Assembly (NCBI GenBank): GCA_032622095.1 | Contig: CP136062.1 | Coordinates: forward strand, 197,659,887-197,723,886 | From: Siphonodentalium dalli | Taxonomy: Eukaryota; Mollusca; Scaphopoda; Gadilida; Siphonodentaliidae | DNA: 64,000 bases | Reading direction: 5' to 3' | Shown here: positions 23,965-34,475 of the stretch, piece after piece | Position numbering within the stretch: position 1 is the stretch's first letter | How the letters are laid out: each line of letters starts with the position of its first letter | The notes under the pieces: model-generated | Seen by the model: only the letters and a program-made list of their open reading frames with translations | What the model was told of the DNA's origin: nothing | The model's database searches: none | Program-made: the position numbers and the translations under genes

Positions 23965-24795
23965 TGACTATCGGTCAATGTGGAAACAACCAATTAATAA
24001 GTATTGTTGTTCCACGGGATGAATATATTAACATAGATATATACCATTGTGTGCTTTATTAAATTAACAATATTCCAGCAATTTTTATTTTTATTTTTGT
24101 AAACTTTGTGAAGAACTCGCAGCGATTTCATGTCTGTTTCCAATGAGAATGATATTGATACACATACATGTAGTTCATCAACGTACATTTACTCCCAAAA
24201 ACAGTGACAGTCCGTAATTTATCCGAAAGTAACTGTAATCTATCTTCCGTCGACCCAATATTCTTTGCGGATCGAACTAAATACGTATGACGTCATTTAC
24301 GTTACTATATGTTATTAATTGGTTGTTTCCATGTTGGCCGAGTTATGAGGCCGGGGTCTGTCGTATTGGCCTGAGGCCGCGGGCCGAAGTCTAATACGAC
24401 AGACCGATGTCTCATAACTCGGTCAATGTGGAAACAACCAATTAATAACTATTTTATTAATTAGCAACAATGCCAATAATTGTTTCACAGGATGAATATA
24501 TTAACATATATTAACATAGATATACCATTGTGTGTTTTATTAAATTAACAATTATTCCAGCAATTTTTATTCTTGTGAACTTTGTGAAGAACTTGCAGCG
24601 ATTTCACAGTGCTGTCAGTTTCCACTGGGAATGATATTGATACGGATACATGTAGTTCATCCACGTACATGTATATTAATCCCAAGAACAGCGACTGTCC
24701 GTAATTCATCCGAAATCAACTGCAATCTTTCTTCCGTCGACCCAATATGCTTTGCAGATCGAGCTAATTACGTATGACGTCAGTTACGTTACCTT
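23965..24795. repeat. Direct duplication flanking a 130-bp palindrome
   Basis: A segment starting CGGTCAATGTGGAAACAACC near 23971 and ending TACGTATGACGTCA near 24296 is repeated from 24420 to about 24784, with scattered substitutions and small indels. Between them, 24313-24442 is a foldback: GGTTGTTTCCATGTTGGCC at the left mirrors GGTCAATGTGGAAACAACC at the right, with GTCTGTCGTATT opposite AATACGACAGAC inside. The right arm of the palindrome also forms the start of the second direct copy. ORF 23994-24188 (-) is not preserved in the other copy. Confidence 0.75.
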
Positions 24796-24802
24796 GACTT
24801 AT

Positions 24803-25035
24803 TGGCCGCGTTTTCTACTTATTGGCCGACTTTTTGTTACTTATTGGCCGACTTTTTGTTACTTATGACGCGGGCAGCGTTCTACTTATTGCGACCGATA
24901 ACCTATAGCTAATTAATAACGTTGACTTTTTGGTCACCTTTCTACTTATTAGCCGACTTTTTTCGTGTTTTCCACTTATTGTGTCGACTTTTGTTACTTA
25001 TGATGAGGGCAGCTTTCTACTTATTGCGGCCGATA
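24803..25035 (+). repeat. Degenerate short tandem repeat (CTTATTGGCCGACTTTTT)
   Basis: The phrase TTACTTATTGGCCGACTTTTT recurs with variation (near 24804, 24820, 24838, then ACTTATTAGCCGACTTTTTT near 24945 and ACTTATTGTGTCGACTTTT near 24975). A larger ~125-bp unit ending GCGACCGATAACCTATA or GCGGCCGATAACCTATA is present twice (about 24904 and 25030). It is non-coding. Confidence 0.65.
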
Positions 25036-25212
25036 ACCTATATTTAATTAACACTAAATGTTGTATATGCATGTCGTATAATGTAGCCTAATCATTTTGT
25101 GATACACTGCACATGTATTACATCTATATCGCTATTATGATGAATTATAAGTTGATACAATGTATGTCTCAATCTAGTTTCATGCAGGCGAAGTAAAACT
25201 GAAATGTAAATA

Positions 25213-25778
25213 TCTCATATATATTTTGAAGACCTCTGTTTGTTTGTTTGTTTGTCTGTATGTCTGTATGTCATTTATACAAATCTTCGATTCTCGACCG
25301 ATCGGGACGAAACTTGGTGCGTGTGTGTAGTTTGACCAGGCGGTCGTCGTTGTCGTATTGGCGAGCCCGTGCGACGCCCGTGCAGCGCATGCGCATACCA
25401 GATCTCGGAAACGGGTGGAGCTATCGACTTGAAATTTGGTATGTGAATGTTACTTGCCTCGGATACGAATGTTATCGGGTCGCCGAGCCCGTGCGACGCC
25501 AGCTTCGCGCATGCGCAGACGACATCTCGGAAACGGGTGGAGCTATCGACTTGAAATTTGGTATGTGAATGTATCTTGCCCCGGATACGAATTTTATCGG
25601 GTCGCCGAACCCGTGCGACGCCAGCTTCATGCATGCGCAGACCAGATCTCGGAAACGGGTAGAGCTATCGACTTGAAATTTGGTTTTTGAATAGCCCGGA
25701 CAACGTCGGGCTGTGTAGAGCTATCGACTTGAAATTTGGTTTTAGAATAGCCCGGACAACGTCCGGCTCATCGGGTAG
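25213..25778 (+). mobile_element. Helitron-like unit 0 (diverged, first of tandem array)
   Basis: It starts A|TC followed by ATATATATTTTG and CTGTTTGTTTG, as the next units start with TC, TATTATATATTTTG and CTGTCTGTG. It ends with the hairpin-forming CCCGGACAACGTCCGG and then GGTAG, directly joined to the TC of unit A; the usual terminal CTAG has one changed base. Inside are about three ~124-bp repeats marked by ATCTCGGAAACGGGT (25398, 25521, 25645) and a doubled ~60-bp end. ORFs on both strands (25248-25690) follow the repeat and look non-coding. No Rep or helicase is encoded, so it would be non-autonomous. Confidence 0.6.
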
Positions 25779-26397
25779 TCTATTATATATTTTGGGAAAT
25801 CTGTGTGTGTGTGTCTGTCTATCTGTTCGCGATGGACTCGAAAATGACCAAACCGATTTCGATGAAACTTGGTATGTGGGGATACTTTCGGCCGAGGAGT
25901 GGCATGGGCCTATTAATTTTCCCGTGCGACGTGACATTGACCTTGAAATCGGGTCATTTCAAGGTCGAACGCCTGAGTATAACGAGGATTTCGATGAAAA
26001 TTATTTCGTATGGGGAGTGTCAAAAGCCTATTCATTTGCCCGTGCGACGTGACATTGACTTTGAAATCGGGTCAATTCAAGGTCAAATCGCGAATTTTGA
26101 TGGGATTTCGACGAAATTTGATACATATGGTTACCTTTGTCCACTGAGTGTTTTGGACGGGTCAAATCGTGACCCCGACCTGACCTTGACCTTCAAAATG
26201 ATCAATTCAAGGTAAAATCGGGTAAAACCGGATGCATTTCGACGGGTACTTTTGTCGGGTACTTTTGTCCGGGCAGTGTTTTGGACGGGTCAAATCGTGA
26301 CCCCACCTGACCTTGACCTTCAAAATGGACAATTCAAGGTCAATTCGCCGAAAAGCAGAGGGGAAACAGCCCGGACGAAGTCGGGTCCACCAGCTAG
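25779..26397 (+). mobile_element. Non-autonomous Helitron-like unit A
   Basis: The 5' end is TCTATTATATATTTTGGGAA and the 3' end is CCCGGACGAAGTCGGGTCCA plus CCAGCTAG. The termini fit the Helitron rule: TC at 5', CTRR at 3' and a short GC hairpin (CCCGGAC/GTCGGG) about 10 bp before the end. There are no TIRs. After the start come CTGTGTGTGTGTCTG and CGCGATGGACTCGAAAA. The interior is rich in TCAAGGTCA and its complement. It is joined directly to the next unit. Apparent ORFs (for example 25805-26215) run along the repeat in more than one frame and are not genes. Confidence 0.65.
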
Positions 26398-27034
26398 TCT
26401 ATTATATATTTTGGGAAATCTGTCTGTGTGTATGTGTCTGTTCGCGATGGACTCGAAAACGGCCGAACCGATTTCGATGAAACTTGGTATGTGGGGGTAC
26501 TTTCGGCCGGAGTGTGGCATGGGCCTATTAATTTGCCCGTGCAACATGACATTGACCTTGAAATCGGGTCATTTCAAGGTCAAACGCCCAAGTATCACGG
26601 GATTTCGATGAAAATTAGTGTCTAGGGATACTTTCGCATGGGGAGTCTCGAAAGCCTATTCTTTTGCCCGTGCGACGTGACCTTGACCTTGAAATCGGGT
26701 CAATTCAAGGTCAAATCGCGAATTTTGATGGGATTTCGACGAAATTTGATACATATGGTTACCTTTGTCCACTGAGTGTTTTGGACGGGTCAAATCGTGA
26801 CCCCGACCTGACCTTGACCTTCAAAATGATCAATTCAAGGTAAAATCGGGTAAAACCGAATGCATTTCGACGGGTACTTTTGTCGGGTACTTTTGTCCGG
26901 GCAGTGTTTTGGACGGGTCAAATCGTGACCCCACCTGACCTTGACCTTCAAAATGGACAATTCAAGGTCAAATCGCGCAATTCGCCGAAAAGCAGAGGGG
27001 AAACAGCCCGGACGAAGTCGGGTCCACCAGCTAG
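26398..27034 (+). mobile_element. Non-autonomous Helitron-like unit B
   Basis: It is nearly identical to unit A, with the same TC start and CTAG end; 637 bp against 619 bp, the differences being small indels. The join to unit C is seamless (CCAGCTAG|TCTATTATATATTTTG). By eye it holds about eight TCAAGGTCA or TGACCTTGA motifs. It is non-coding. Confidence 0.65.
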
Positions 27035-27668
27035 TCTATTATATATTTTGGGAAATCTGTCTGTGTGTGTGTGTGTCTGTTCGCGATGGACTCGAAAACG
27101 GCCGAACCGATTTCGATGAAACTTGGTATGTGGGGTACTTTCGGCCGGAGTGTGGCATGGGCTTATTAATTTGCCCGTGCAACATGACGTTGACCTTGAA
27201 ATCGGGTCATTTCAAGGTCAAACGCCCAAGTATCACGGGATTTCGATGAAAATTAGTGTCTAGGGATACTTTCGTATGGGGAGTCTCGAAAGCCTATTCT
27301 TTTGCCCGTTCGACGTGACCTTGACCTTGAAATCGGGTCAATTCAAGGTCAAATCGCGAATTTTGATGGGATTTCGACGAAATTTGATACATAGGGTTAC
27401 TTTTCTCCACTGAGTGTTTTGGACGGGTCAAATCGTGAACCCGACCTGACCTTGACCTTCAAAATGATCAATTCAAGGTCAAATCGGGTAAAACCGGATG
27501 CATTTCGACGGGTACTTTTGTCGGGTACTTTTGTCCGGGCAGTGTTTTGGACGGGTCAAATCGTGACCCCCACCTGACCTTGACCTTCAAAATGGACAAT
27601 TCAAGGTCAAATCGCGCAATTCGCCGAAAAGCAGAGGGGAAACAGCCCGGACGAAGTCCACCAACTAG
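27035..27668 (+). mobile_element. Non-autonomous Helitron-like unit C (last of array)
   Basis: This is a 634-bp copy of unit B. Its 3' end has lost a few bases inside the hairpin (ACGAAGTCCACCAA before CTAG), and the next base is T, as expected when a Helitron inserts between A and T. It is followed by a short AT run and then a minus-strand SINE at 27694. Confidence 0.65.
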
Positions 27669-27693
27669 TTGTATATATATTGGATATGTTAAG

Positions 27694-28001
27694 TTTGATT
27701 TATTGATTGGGGTTTAATGTCACTTTCAGCAACTAAGGCCATGTGACATTGCCAGTTTTAGTGGTGGATGAAATCCGCACAATTGCGGCTATTGTAACAG
27801 TAATTTCAATGGCTGATAAATCACCGACCATGTGCGGCAAACCACCGGCCATCGGCGAGTAACTGGCAACTCCACCAGATAACGATTTCGAGTTACAAAG
27901 TCCACGATTGAAACATGTGGATTTGAACTGTTATCGCCAGCGCTGGAGGGCGAAACGCCTTGGAGTTGTACCCCTAACCGATTGAGCCACCGAGCCCCCA
28001 A
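27694..28001 (-). mobile_element. tRNA-derived SINE with 10-bp target duplication
   Basis: Read on the minus strand it starts GGGGGCTCGGTGGCTCAATC (A-box TGGCTCAATCGG), has a B-box-like GTTCAAATCC about 60 bp on, and ends CCCCAATCAATAAATCAAA. It is flanked by perfect 10-bp direct repeats ATATGTTAAG at 27684-27693 and 28002-28011, which proves retroposition. It is the same family as the + strand copy at 35308-35623. Internal ORF 27789-28016 (-) is not a gene. Confidence 0.9.
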
Positions 28002-28011
28002 ATATGTTAAG

Positions 28012-29990
28012 AACAATATGCAGAGAAATATATAAAGTCAAAAGAATAATCCATGGTTAAGGGGAAATTCGTCTAAAGGCATTCCATGCTTATGCAATTT
28101 TCAATAGACATGATTATTGACAATGTCTTATTGCGACGCCACATCCTTAGATATATCTAGAACGTCGCTTCCACCGTTGAGTTTGTGTCGGAAACGCTGT
28201 CTGAAAAAATCCTCTTTCGCCAATCTTTCCAGAATGTTATCTGTCCTCATTTTGTAAAATGGGAATATCACAAAATTGCTACAGTCATCCAGATGCTGAC
28301 CCCAGTGTGTCCTATCTAGGACTCGGTGCATCCACCGCAGACTGTGTAGTATATAATTTTTAAGTCAGCATATGGAAATATTTCCTATTTATTCTTCAGT
28401 GGTAATATTTTCCCTGAAATTATGTGGCCACATGTTCCACACTGTGAATTTCCACAGGGTTTTACTTGATATTCTGTCTTATTTAAAGGCACGGGCGGCG
28501 TTCGTTGCAGAAATATTCATATTTGTTCAAATCGCCATCAACAGAAGGAATATTAAAATATGTATAGTGTTGTTCATATGCCAAACATAATCAGCGCGTA
28601 AATAGTATATTGTCGCCAAGACGTACGATGATGTGCGTAAACAAGAGCCTGCTCGTGTTACAGAAGTTGTGCTTCTGTTTAAATAACACATCGCAGTTCT
28701 ATTGGTTAATCACACACAAATTATATAAACGCTCTTTATTATTTCCATATCAGGAAAACAGTAACAAATAACGCTCTTTATGTTCACCATATCCGGATCT
28801 AAACAAAAGCCAGTAAACGTAACGTTTTTTGCTTTTGTTTACATAACAAAGGAAACAAAATTGACAATAACATACTGTTTATGCCATATTTCTGATTGGT
28901 GTAAGAACAAGGTCTGTCTATATTTTACTATTCTTTCTGTTTATGGCGGTTTTTGACGGAGGTGAATATTTTAACAGCACATCCACCGCCAAGACAGCCC
29001 GTATCTTTCAGGTAAAACGCGCTTTAGTCAGGATCCGTTTAAGAGTTCCTGGTTGTTGCTAACTGGCTATAATGTCGTCCTTTTTTCACTCTTCTCTAGT
29101 TTGGGGAATAAGTCTTTTGCAGATCGCGAGGTGCGGCGAGGATTGTGTGTAGTTACAAACGGTATAGATTGGTTGTTCTTTTGAATACATTTTTCAGCGC
29201 GAGGTTTCTCTAATGGTGTATTACGCACTCTATCTATACCATTTATTATTCATATGGAGAGTTCTTCTAGTACTGATGGTTCACTGATTGTGACTGACAC
29301 CCGTATATAGTAGCTGGGAATCTTATCGCATAGTGGCTTTAAAACTCTGTCTAGGATTGTTGGACATGCTGGACCTGCAATTATTTAATACGACAATACT
29401 GCACATTATATGGTGAAATTATATATTAATGTAATGTATATTTATGTAATTTAATTTACGTATATTCACGGTCATCATTGTACAAATGCCTATTGAGGTG
29501 TATTGCAATAAACATCTTGATTCTTGTACCGTTTACAGTGATGTGTGCATCACCACCTGTGTACATGATATAAATTATCTTATGTAATTTAAAAATTCAA
29601 TTTATAATTTAATTTATTTTCAGTTAATTGGACATAGTATCTAGCATACTTTTTGCATGTACAAGTGAACATCTATGGCAGGATTTTTCGCAGACTAATT
29701 TTGTGCCAGGGACCTGTGATAACAAGTATTTTAAATTTACTTTTGTCTGGTAAGCAGAATATTGGCTTGGAAAATATTCACCATACATTTTCAATACTTC
29801 CGGTAATGTGTGGGTTAACAGAATATAAATCGTTCGTCTACAACGCGGACTTATTGTGTGCAATTTCTATGATAAAACGTACATCAAATCCCAAATGTAA
29901 TTGGTATGCAAATGTATGATAAAGAAGGTCGCACCGCCTCACTGTTTTCATCAATTCTTGCCAGTTTGCACTAGACGTCACTGAGCTTAC
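28012..29990. other. Intergenic sequence with one unassigned ORF
   Basis: A 67-codon minus-strand frame (28128-28331) has a charged segment (ERLAKEDFFRQRFRHK) that reads more like protein than its surroundings, but I do not recognise it. Other frames (28372-28590, 29624-29919) are weak. No repeats, hairpins or RNA genes were identified. Confidence 0.3.
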
Positions 29991-29992
29991 TA

Positions 29993-30875
29993 AACCCTTC
30001 CTTTATTAAATGGATTCTCCAATTCAGTTATAATTGTAGTATATATTGGAATGGTTTATTATTCATCTGCAGAGGCGTTTACGAAACCGATCGACGGGCA
30101 GAAAATACAAGTACATAGAGAATACCTACATGTTTTGGTTGATTACCCGGATTATCTCTTGAGTGGGTACAAGGAAATACAAAATTTCCACTAGCGGCTG
30201 CAAGCCGCGAGTGGAAATTCTGTATTTCCTTATACCCACGAATGAGATAATCCGGGTATTCAACCAAAACCCATAGGTGTTCTTTTTATTATATGCGCTA
30301 TAAACCGCACCAAAACTGCTAGTTTTGTCCTACAGTTCACTTCAAATTGTTAGAAAGCTTCGACATTTGCATTTTGTTTACATTCCATCAATTGATTTGC
30401 TCACCACTGAATGACAAATGTCGAGCATAGCCGCCATAAGAACTAGTACCCATTGTTTTATTCTGAAATGATGCGAGAAAATTAATGTATACATAATTTA
30501 GTGATAAGAATATATTAAAACAAATGAGTTAACATTATAACAATTAAATAACAGTTTATGAACCGTGAAAATCAATAATTAAAACTATAGTCCGACTGTT
30601 ATTGATACGCTTTGAAACTTAATGTGATTCGCCGCTATAAACCGGAAGTAATCTCCGAAAAAGTAATACTATTATGTTATCCATCGAGCCGGTCAGTGTT
30701 ATCCATCGAGTCGGTCTAGGCGATGGATATAACTGTCTACGCCACGGCAATTTCCCACTATTTAATGGGGAAGCATATAATAAAGAATTATTCCTGTCCA
30801 TAGGAAGGAAATGTTCAGATAATAAGTTCAACAAACGGCATATGGCCGTTTGTTGAACTTACAATCGAAAGGTCG
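29993..30875. repeat. Dispersed repeat F2, copy 1, split by a 0.7 kb insertion
   Basis: The left part (TTCCTTTATTAAATGGATTC onward, to about 30084) and the right part (GGAAATGTTCAGATAATAAG, 30807 onward) match the two sides of a continuous repeat at 50653-50885 and 52083-52312. The intervening 30085-30786 is therefore an insertion. Related sequence is also at 31836-32012. The right part ends in a hairpin, AAGTTCAACAAACGGC with loop ATATG and the perfect 16-bp complement (30824-30860). Confidence 0.65.
30085..30786 (-). mobile_element. 0.7 kb hairpin-ended element, copy 1
   Basis: The whole segment is the reverse complement of 38238-38932. One end is a large foldback at about 30112-30275: GGTTGATTACCCGGATTATC mirrors GATAATCCGGGTATTCAACC, with AAATTTCCACT opposite AGTGGAAATTC in the middle. 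The other end carries TTCCCACTATTTAATGGGGA. Two ~22-bp copies of GTTATCCATCGAG(C/T)CGGT lie near 30678 and 30700. There is no ORF with a domain and no matching TIRs at the two ends, so the class is unclear. The insertion site within repeat F2 can be read from uninterrupted copies. Confidence 0.7.
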
Positions 30876-31599
30876 ATATTGCTTCTTTCTATTAAACATA
30901 TCTTTATTTAGATGGACCATACATTATAATAGTGAAGACTTTTTATGTTCGATATTACGTCTGAAGTATCAAGACAAGACATATTTTCGCCAAAAAAATC
31001 CATTGGTTGTGTCATGAACGTCTATTATCACTCAGATATAGTTTGTTTATCTAGCGGGTCGTTTGGGATATTGAACACTTTTAATGATATAGTGTTGACT
31101 CAGTATTTAGCTTTCATCTTAGTCTGGAAGAAGATTACTTGGAAGTCTAGTTCCTAAATGAGTATTCATTTGCAACCTATACTCTGAAAAACAGCGATTC
31201 ATGTTCATATGATACACGTGCAGTCAGCTGATATATGCACGTGATGCAGAGGTGGCTTATTCAAACACTGATAGCCATAAAAGCCATATACTCAAACTCA
31301 AAGTTTCCCGAAAAGATTCAATAAAATCAACTGGTGCAAGTATTGGCTTTTATTGCACCATAATTTTTGCAAATTACAGAATATTTCAAAACGTTCAATA
31401 AACTAATGTGTCTTGCCCGTGAACCATACACACCAATTACTTTGAGAACTTCATTGACGACGTCACCATTAACAGAACAGATATTGACTTAATTATGAGG
31501 TATAATCTACATAAATCACACGTTTGTTTAATTAAATAAAACAATATCGATATAAATTTTAGTATATTACGAGCTACAATCTTCGGAGTGTGCGATAAA
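30876..31599. other. Intergenic sequence, no recognised feature
   Basis: One 70-codon frame (30945-31157, +) shows no domain. The sequence is AT-rich without clear repeats. Confidence 0.3.
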
Positions 31600-31606
31600 C
31601 ATTGAA

Positions 31607-31756
31607 CAACACAGTTGTGTGAACATGTTAACGTTATTGCACTCGTTTGTCGTTCCGCGAGGTAAAACTCGAACCTCCGGTTCTCGTTTTACCATCGCGT
31701 CACAACAAACTCGTGCAACAACGTTAACCAGTTCACGCACTTGTGTCGTTCTATCT
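31607..31756. repeat. Imperfect inverted repeat (about 70-bp arms)
   Basis: The left arm has TTAACGTTATTGCACTCGTT and the right arm AACTCGTGCAACAACGTTAA, with GAGGTAAAACTCGAACC near the centre facing GGTTCTCGTTTTACC. A minus-strand ORF of 116 codons (31567-31917) and a + strand ORF (31619-31837) run through the palindrome, so I do not trust either as coding. Confidence 0.55.
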
Positions 31757-31835
31757 ATATCTCCTGCGAAAATAGACGATTCGAGTGAAAACATTCCTAT
31801 CGAAAGGAAAATAGCTAATTTCGCCTTTCTACACT

Positions 31836-32012
31836 GAATGGATTCTCCCACTATGTTATAAAAATATACATTGGAATGGTTATTATTCATCTGGGGGTGT
31901 TCATGAAAAGTAAGCAAACGACAGATAATAAAAGTGCAGAAGTATTCCTATTTAATATAGTGAAATGTTCAGACATTAGGAACTTAGTATATGAACATTT
32001 CCTAAGGGATAG
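31836..32012 (+). repeat. Dispersed repeat F2, short copy
   Basis: It starts AATGGATTCTCCCACTATGT, includes ACAGATAATAAAAGTGCAGA and GTGAAATGTTCAGACATTAG, and ends GAACATTTCCTAAGGGATAG. These follow the order seen in the copies at 50653 and 52083. Divergence is greater than between those two. Confidence 0.5.
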
Positions 32013-32167
32013 TTACTCACCACTGATTAATTAGAATAAAAAGGGCGAACAGACAAATGGATGAACAAGTTAACAACAGCAGCGTTAGGATTTTGTAATA
32101 CACATAAGTATTCAATAATGGTTGGATCTAATTCAGACGTCATATTTAATTATAACATAATTGTTAA

Positions 32168-32812
32168 TCTATAATATATTTTGGGAAATCTGTCTGTCAG
32201 GGTGTGTGTGTGGGGGGGGGGGGGGTGTTCGCGATGGACTCGAGAACGGCAGAGCCGATTTCCATGAAACTTGGTATGTGGGGATACTTTCGGCCGGGGA
32301 GTGGCATGGGCCTATTAATTTGCCCATGCGACGTGACATTGACCTTGAAATCGGGTCATTTCAAGGTCGAACGCCCGAGTATCACGGGATTTCCATGAAA
32401 ATTAGTGTCTGGGGAGTGTCGTAAGCCTATTCATTTGCCCGTGCGACGTGACCTTGACCTTGAAATCTGGTTAATTCAAGGTCAAATCGCGAATTTTGAT
32501 GGGATTTCGACGAAATTTGATACATAGGGTTACTTTTGTCCACTGAGTGTTTTTGACGGGTCAAATCGTGACCCCGACCTCACCTTGACCTTAAAAATGA
32601 TCAATGATCAATTCGAGGTCAAATCGGATAAAACCGGATGGATTTCGACGGGTACTTTTGTCGGGTACTTTTGTCCGGGCAGTGCTTTGGACGGGTCAAA
32701 TCGTGACCCCACATCACCTTGACCTTCAAAATGGACAATTCAAGGTCAAATCGCGCAATTCGCCGAAAAGCAGAGGGGAAACAGCCCGGACGAAGTCGGG
32801 TCCACCTGCTAG
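32168..32812 (+). mobile_element. Solo non-autonomous Helitron-like copy D
   Basis: This is a 645-bp relative of units A to C. It starts A|TCTATAATATATTTTGGGA and ends CCCGGACGAAGTCGGG then CACCTGCTAG|T. The flanking A and T are exactly the host dinucleotide expected for Helitron insertion, and there is no target duplication. It has an uninterrupted G run near 32211-32224 in place of the GTGT tract of the array units. TCAAGGTCA motifs are retained. Its ORFs (32161-32424 and others) are shared frames of the repeat. Confidence 0.7.
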
Positions 32813-32848
32813 TTATATATATATATATATATATATCATATATATATA
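32813..32848. repeat. (AT)n microsatellite
   Basis: An AT dinucleotide run with one interruption immediately follows the 3' end of the Helitron-like copy. AT-rich DNA is a usual landing site for such elements. Confidence 0.85.
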
Positions 32849-32929
32849 CGCAACCACAATGTGTGTAAAATGGAATGAGATAAATAACATGATTAAACTA
32901 CAAACAACAACAAAATCAGCATAATCGCC

Positions 32930-33028
32930 ATTACCATCATCGCCGTCTCATCGTCGTCGCCAACATAATCATAATAGTCGTTGTTGTCATCATCATCACC
33001 ATGCAGCGTCGTCGTTGTCAACATCATC
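32930..33028. repeat. Imperfect trinucleotide repeat (ATC/GTC type)
   Basis: The segment contains runs such as CATCATCGCCGTC, CATCGTCGTCGCC and GTCATCATCATCACC. It is open in part but has no start or context suggesting a protein. Confidence 0.7.
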
Positions 33029-34470
33029 ACCTCGCATCCTGTCCCAGTTCGCCTGCATAAAGTAAGCTATCACCCGTTCCTGGCTCGTTTCTTACGAATC
33101 AGAGTTCTGGTAGGAGGACGCTGCGACATACACGAACGATGGACATAGATGACGTACATATGCATGGAAAAGAATAGAATATTTATTGAGCTCTTAACAA
33201 CAATTGATGTATTTTGTGTAAATACATTTGAGTAAACTTAGTATAATAACAGCAAAACGAGAAAAAGATGTGTCTAAAGACTACACGAATTAATGATTGT
33301 TGAAGCCGAAAGATACTTTGGATATTTTAGGCCGTATGTATAGTTGGGTACATTGAGGAGTGGCCTCAATAAGGATCGCGGGTTCCTCTCGCATTACGGC
33401 AACTTGGACGTGTAACAAAGGTGGATACGTCAAGGCGCTATATATGACAATGTATATATAGATGTCACTTCTTTAACGTTCATGTTTGCTCTGCTGTCAT
33501 TTGATAAAGGCCAGCAGAAAGTTTCAAGGTGTATATGCAATATTTTTCGGTTATAAATCAGAATAGTATACGAAACTAGTATATATAGAGATGATCTCCA
33601 ACGAGTTATGTTGGGATATTAGATGAAACGAATTTGAGTTGTGAATCAAATTTATGAACGAGTTTCATAAAATCTAATATTCCAACACAACGAGTTGAAG
33701 ATCTTGTATATCACATGAAAAAAACTAGAGCTTTATGCCTTTTTAACAAAACAAAATCCTCAAAAATAAAAGCTTAAAAATGCATACATTTACAGCGTTG
33801 GCTGAGACGCTTCACAATCGTATACGACAATATTGCGCGCCCATGATTGCCCTTATTAGTGACATATACACTATGTTATATATGGAAATATGTAATGGCT
33901 TTTTTAATGATATAATAATGGTATCATGTGATATATACTCATTCATCATGGCTCGTTTCTTGTTACCGGGAATAATCAGTCCACAGAAATGTGAGTCAAG
34001 AATCGAATTATGGATCGGCCTTCTCTAGCATTACCTCCTCCGTTAATTAGCGATGCTATTCCTTTGACACATTCAACTGCAGCCTGCTGACGTTTTCACG
34101 ACGAATACATCTTACATCCCATGGTCCTGTATCGATGACCGTAGGCGGATACTATTATAGCAGACATTAACCCTTCAATTACTACCTGTAACTGGATTCA
34201 GTTATAAACGTTATTTACTGAAATGGTGTATGTTTCATTTGGAGCGGTTGTCGATTTGATAGCATACGTGCAGATGCATATAGCATTAATATTAAGTTAA
34301 TTAGGTGAATGTCCAAATAATCAATTAAAGATGTATTATTTATTATCAGAACATTCCTCAATTGAAACTAATTGTTAGTGAGTATTTAGTCGTCAAAGTA
34401 CTAAGACATTGTATATACGTGAACAAATGATAACACGACTTCCAAGTATAAACTTCGTAATTTGGAGAAT
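33029..34470. other. Intergenic sequence with a weak inverted repeat
   Basis: An imperfect inverted repeat spans 33591-33706 (GATATTAGATGAAACGAATT opposite the right arm with TTTCATAAAATCTAATATTC). ORF 33780-34028 (+, 82 codons) has no domain. The rest shows nothing. Confidence 0.35.
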
Positions 34471-34475
34471 CTGGG

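Noticed and set aside
25248-27249. Many 75-136 codon ORFs on both strands
   Set aside because: They follow the tandem Helitron-like units in several frames, recur at 32.2 kb, and show no domain; they are repeat artefacts.
31567-31917. Minus-strand ORF of 116 codons
   Set aside because: It spans an imperfect inverted repeat and has an overlapping + strand ORF; no domain was recognised.
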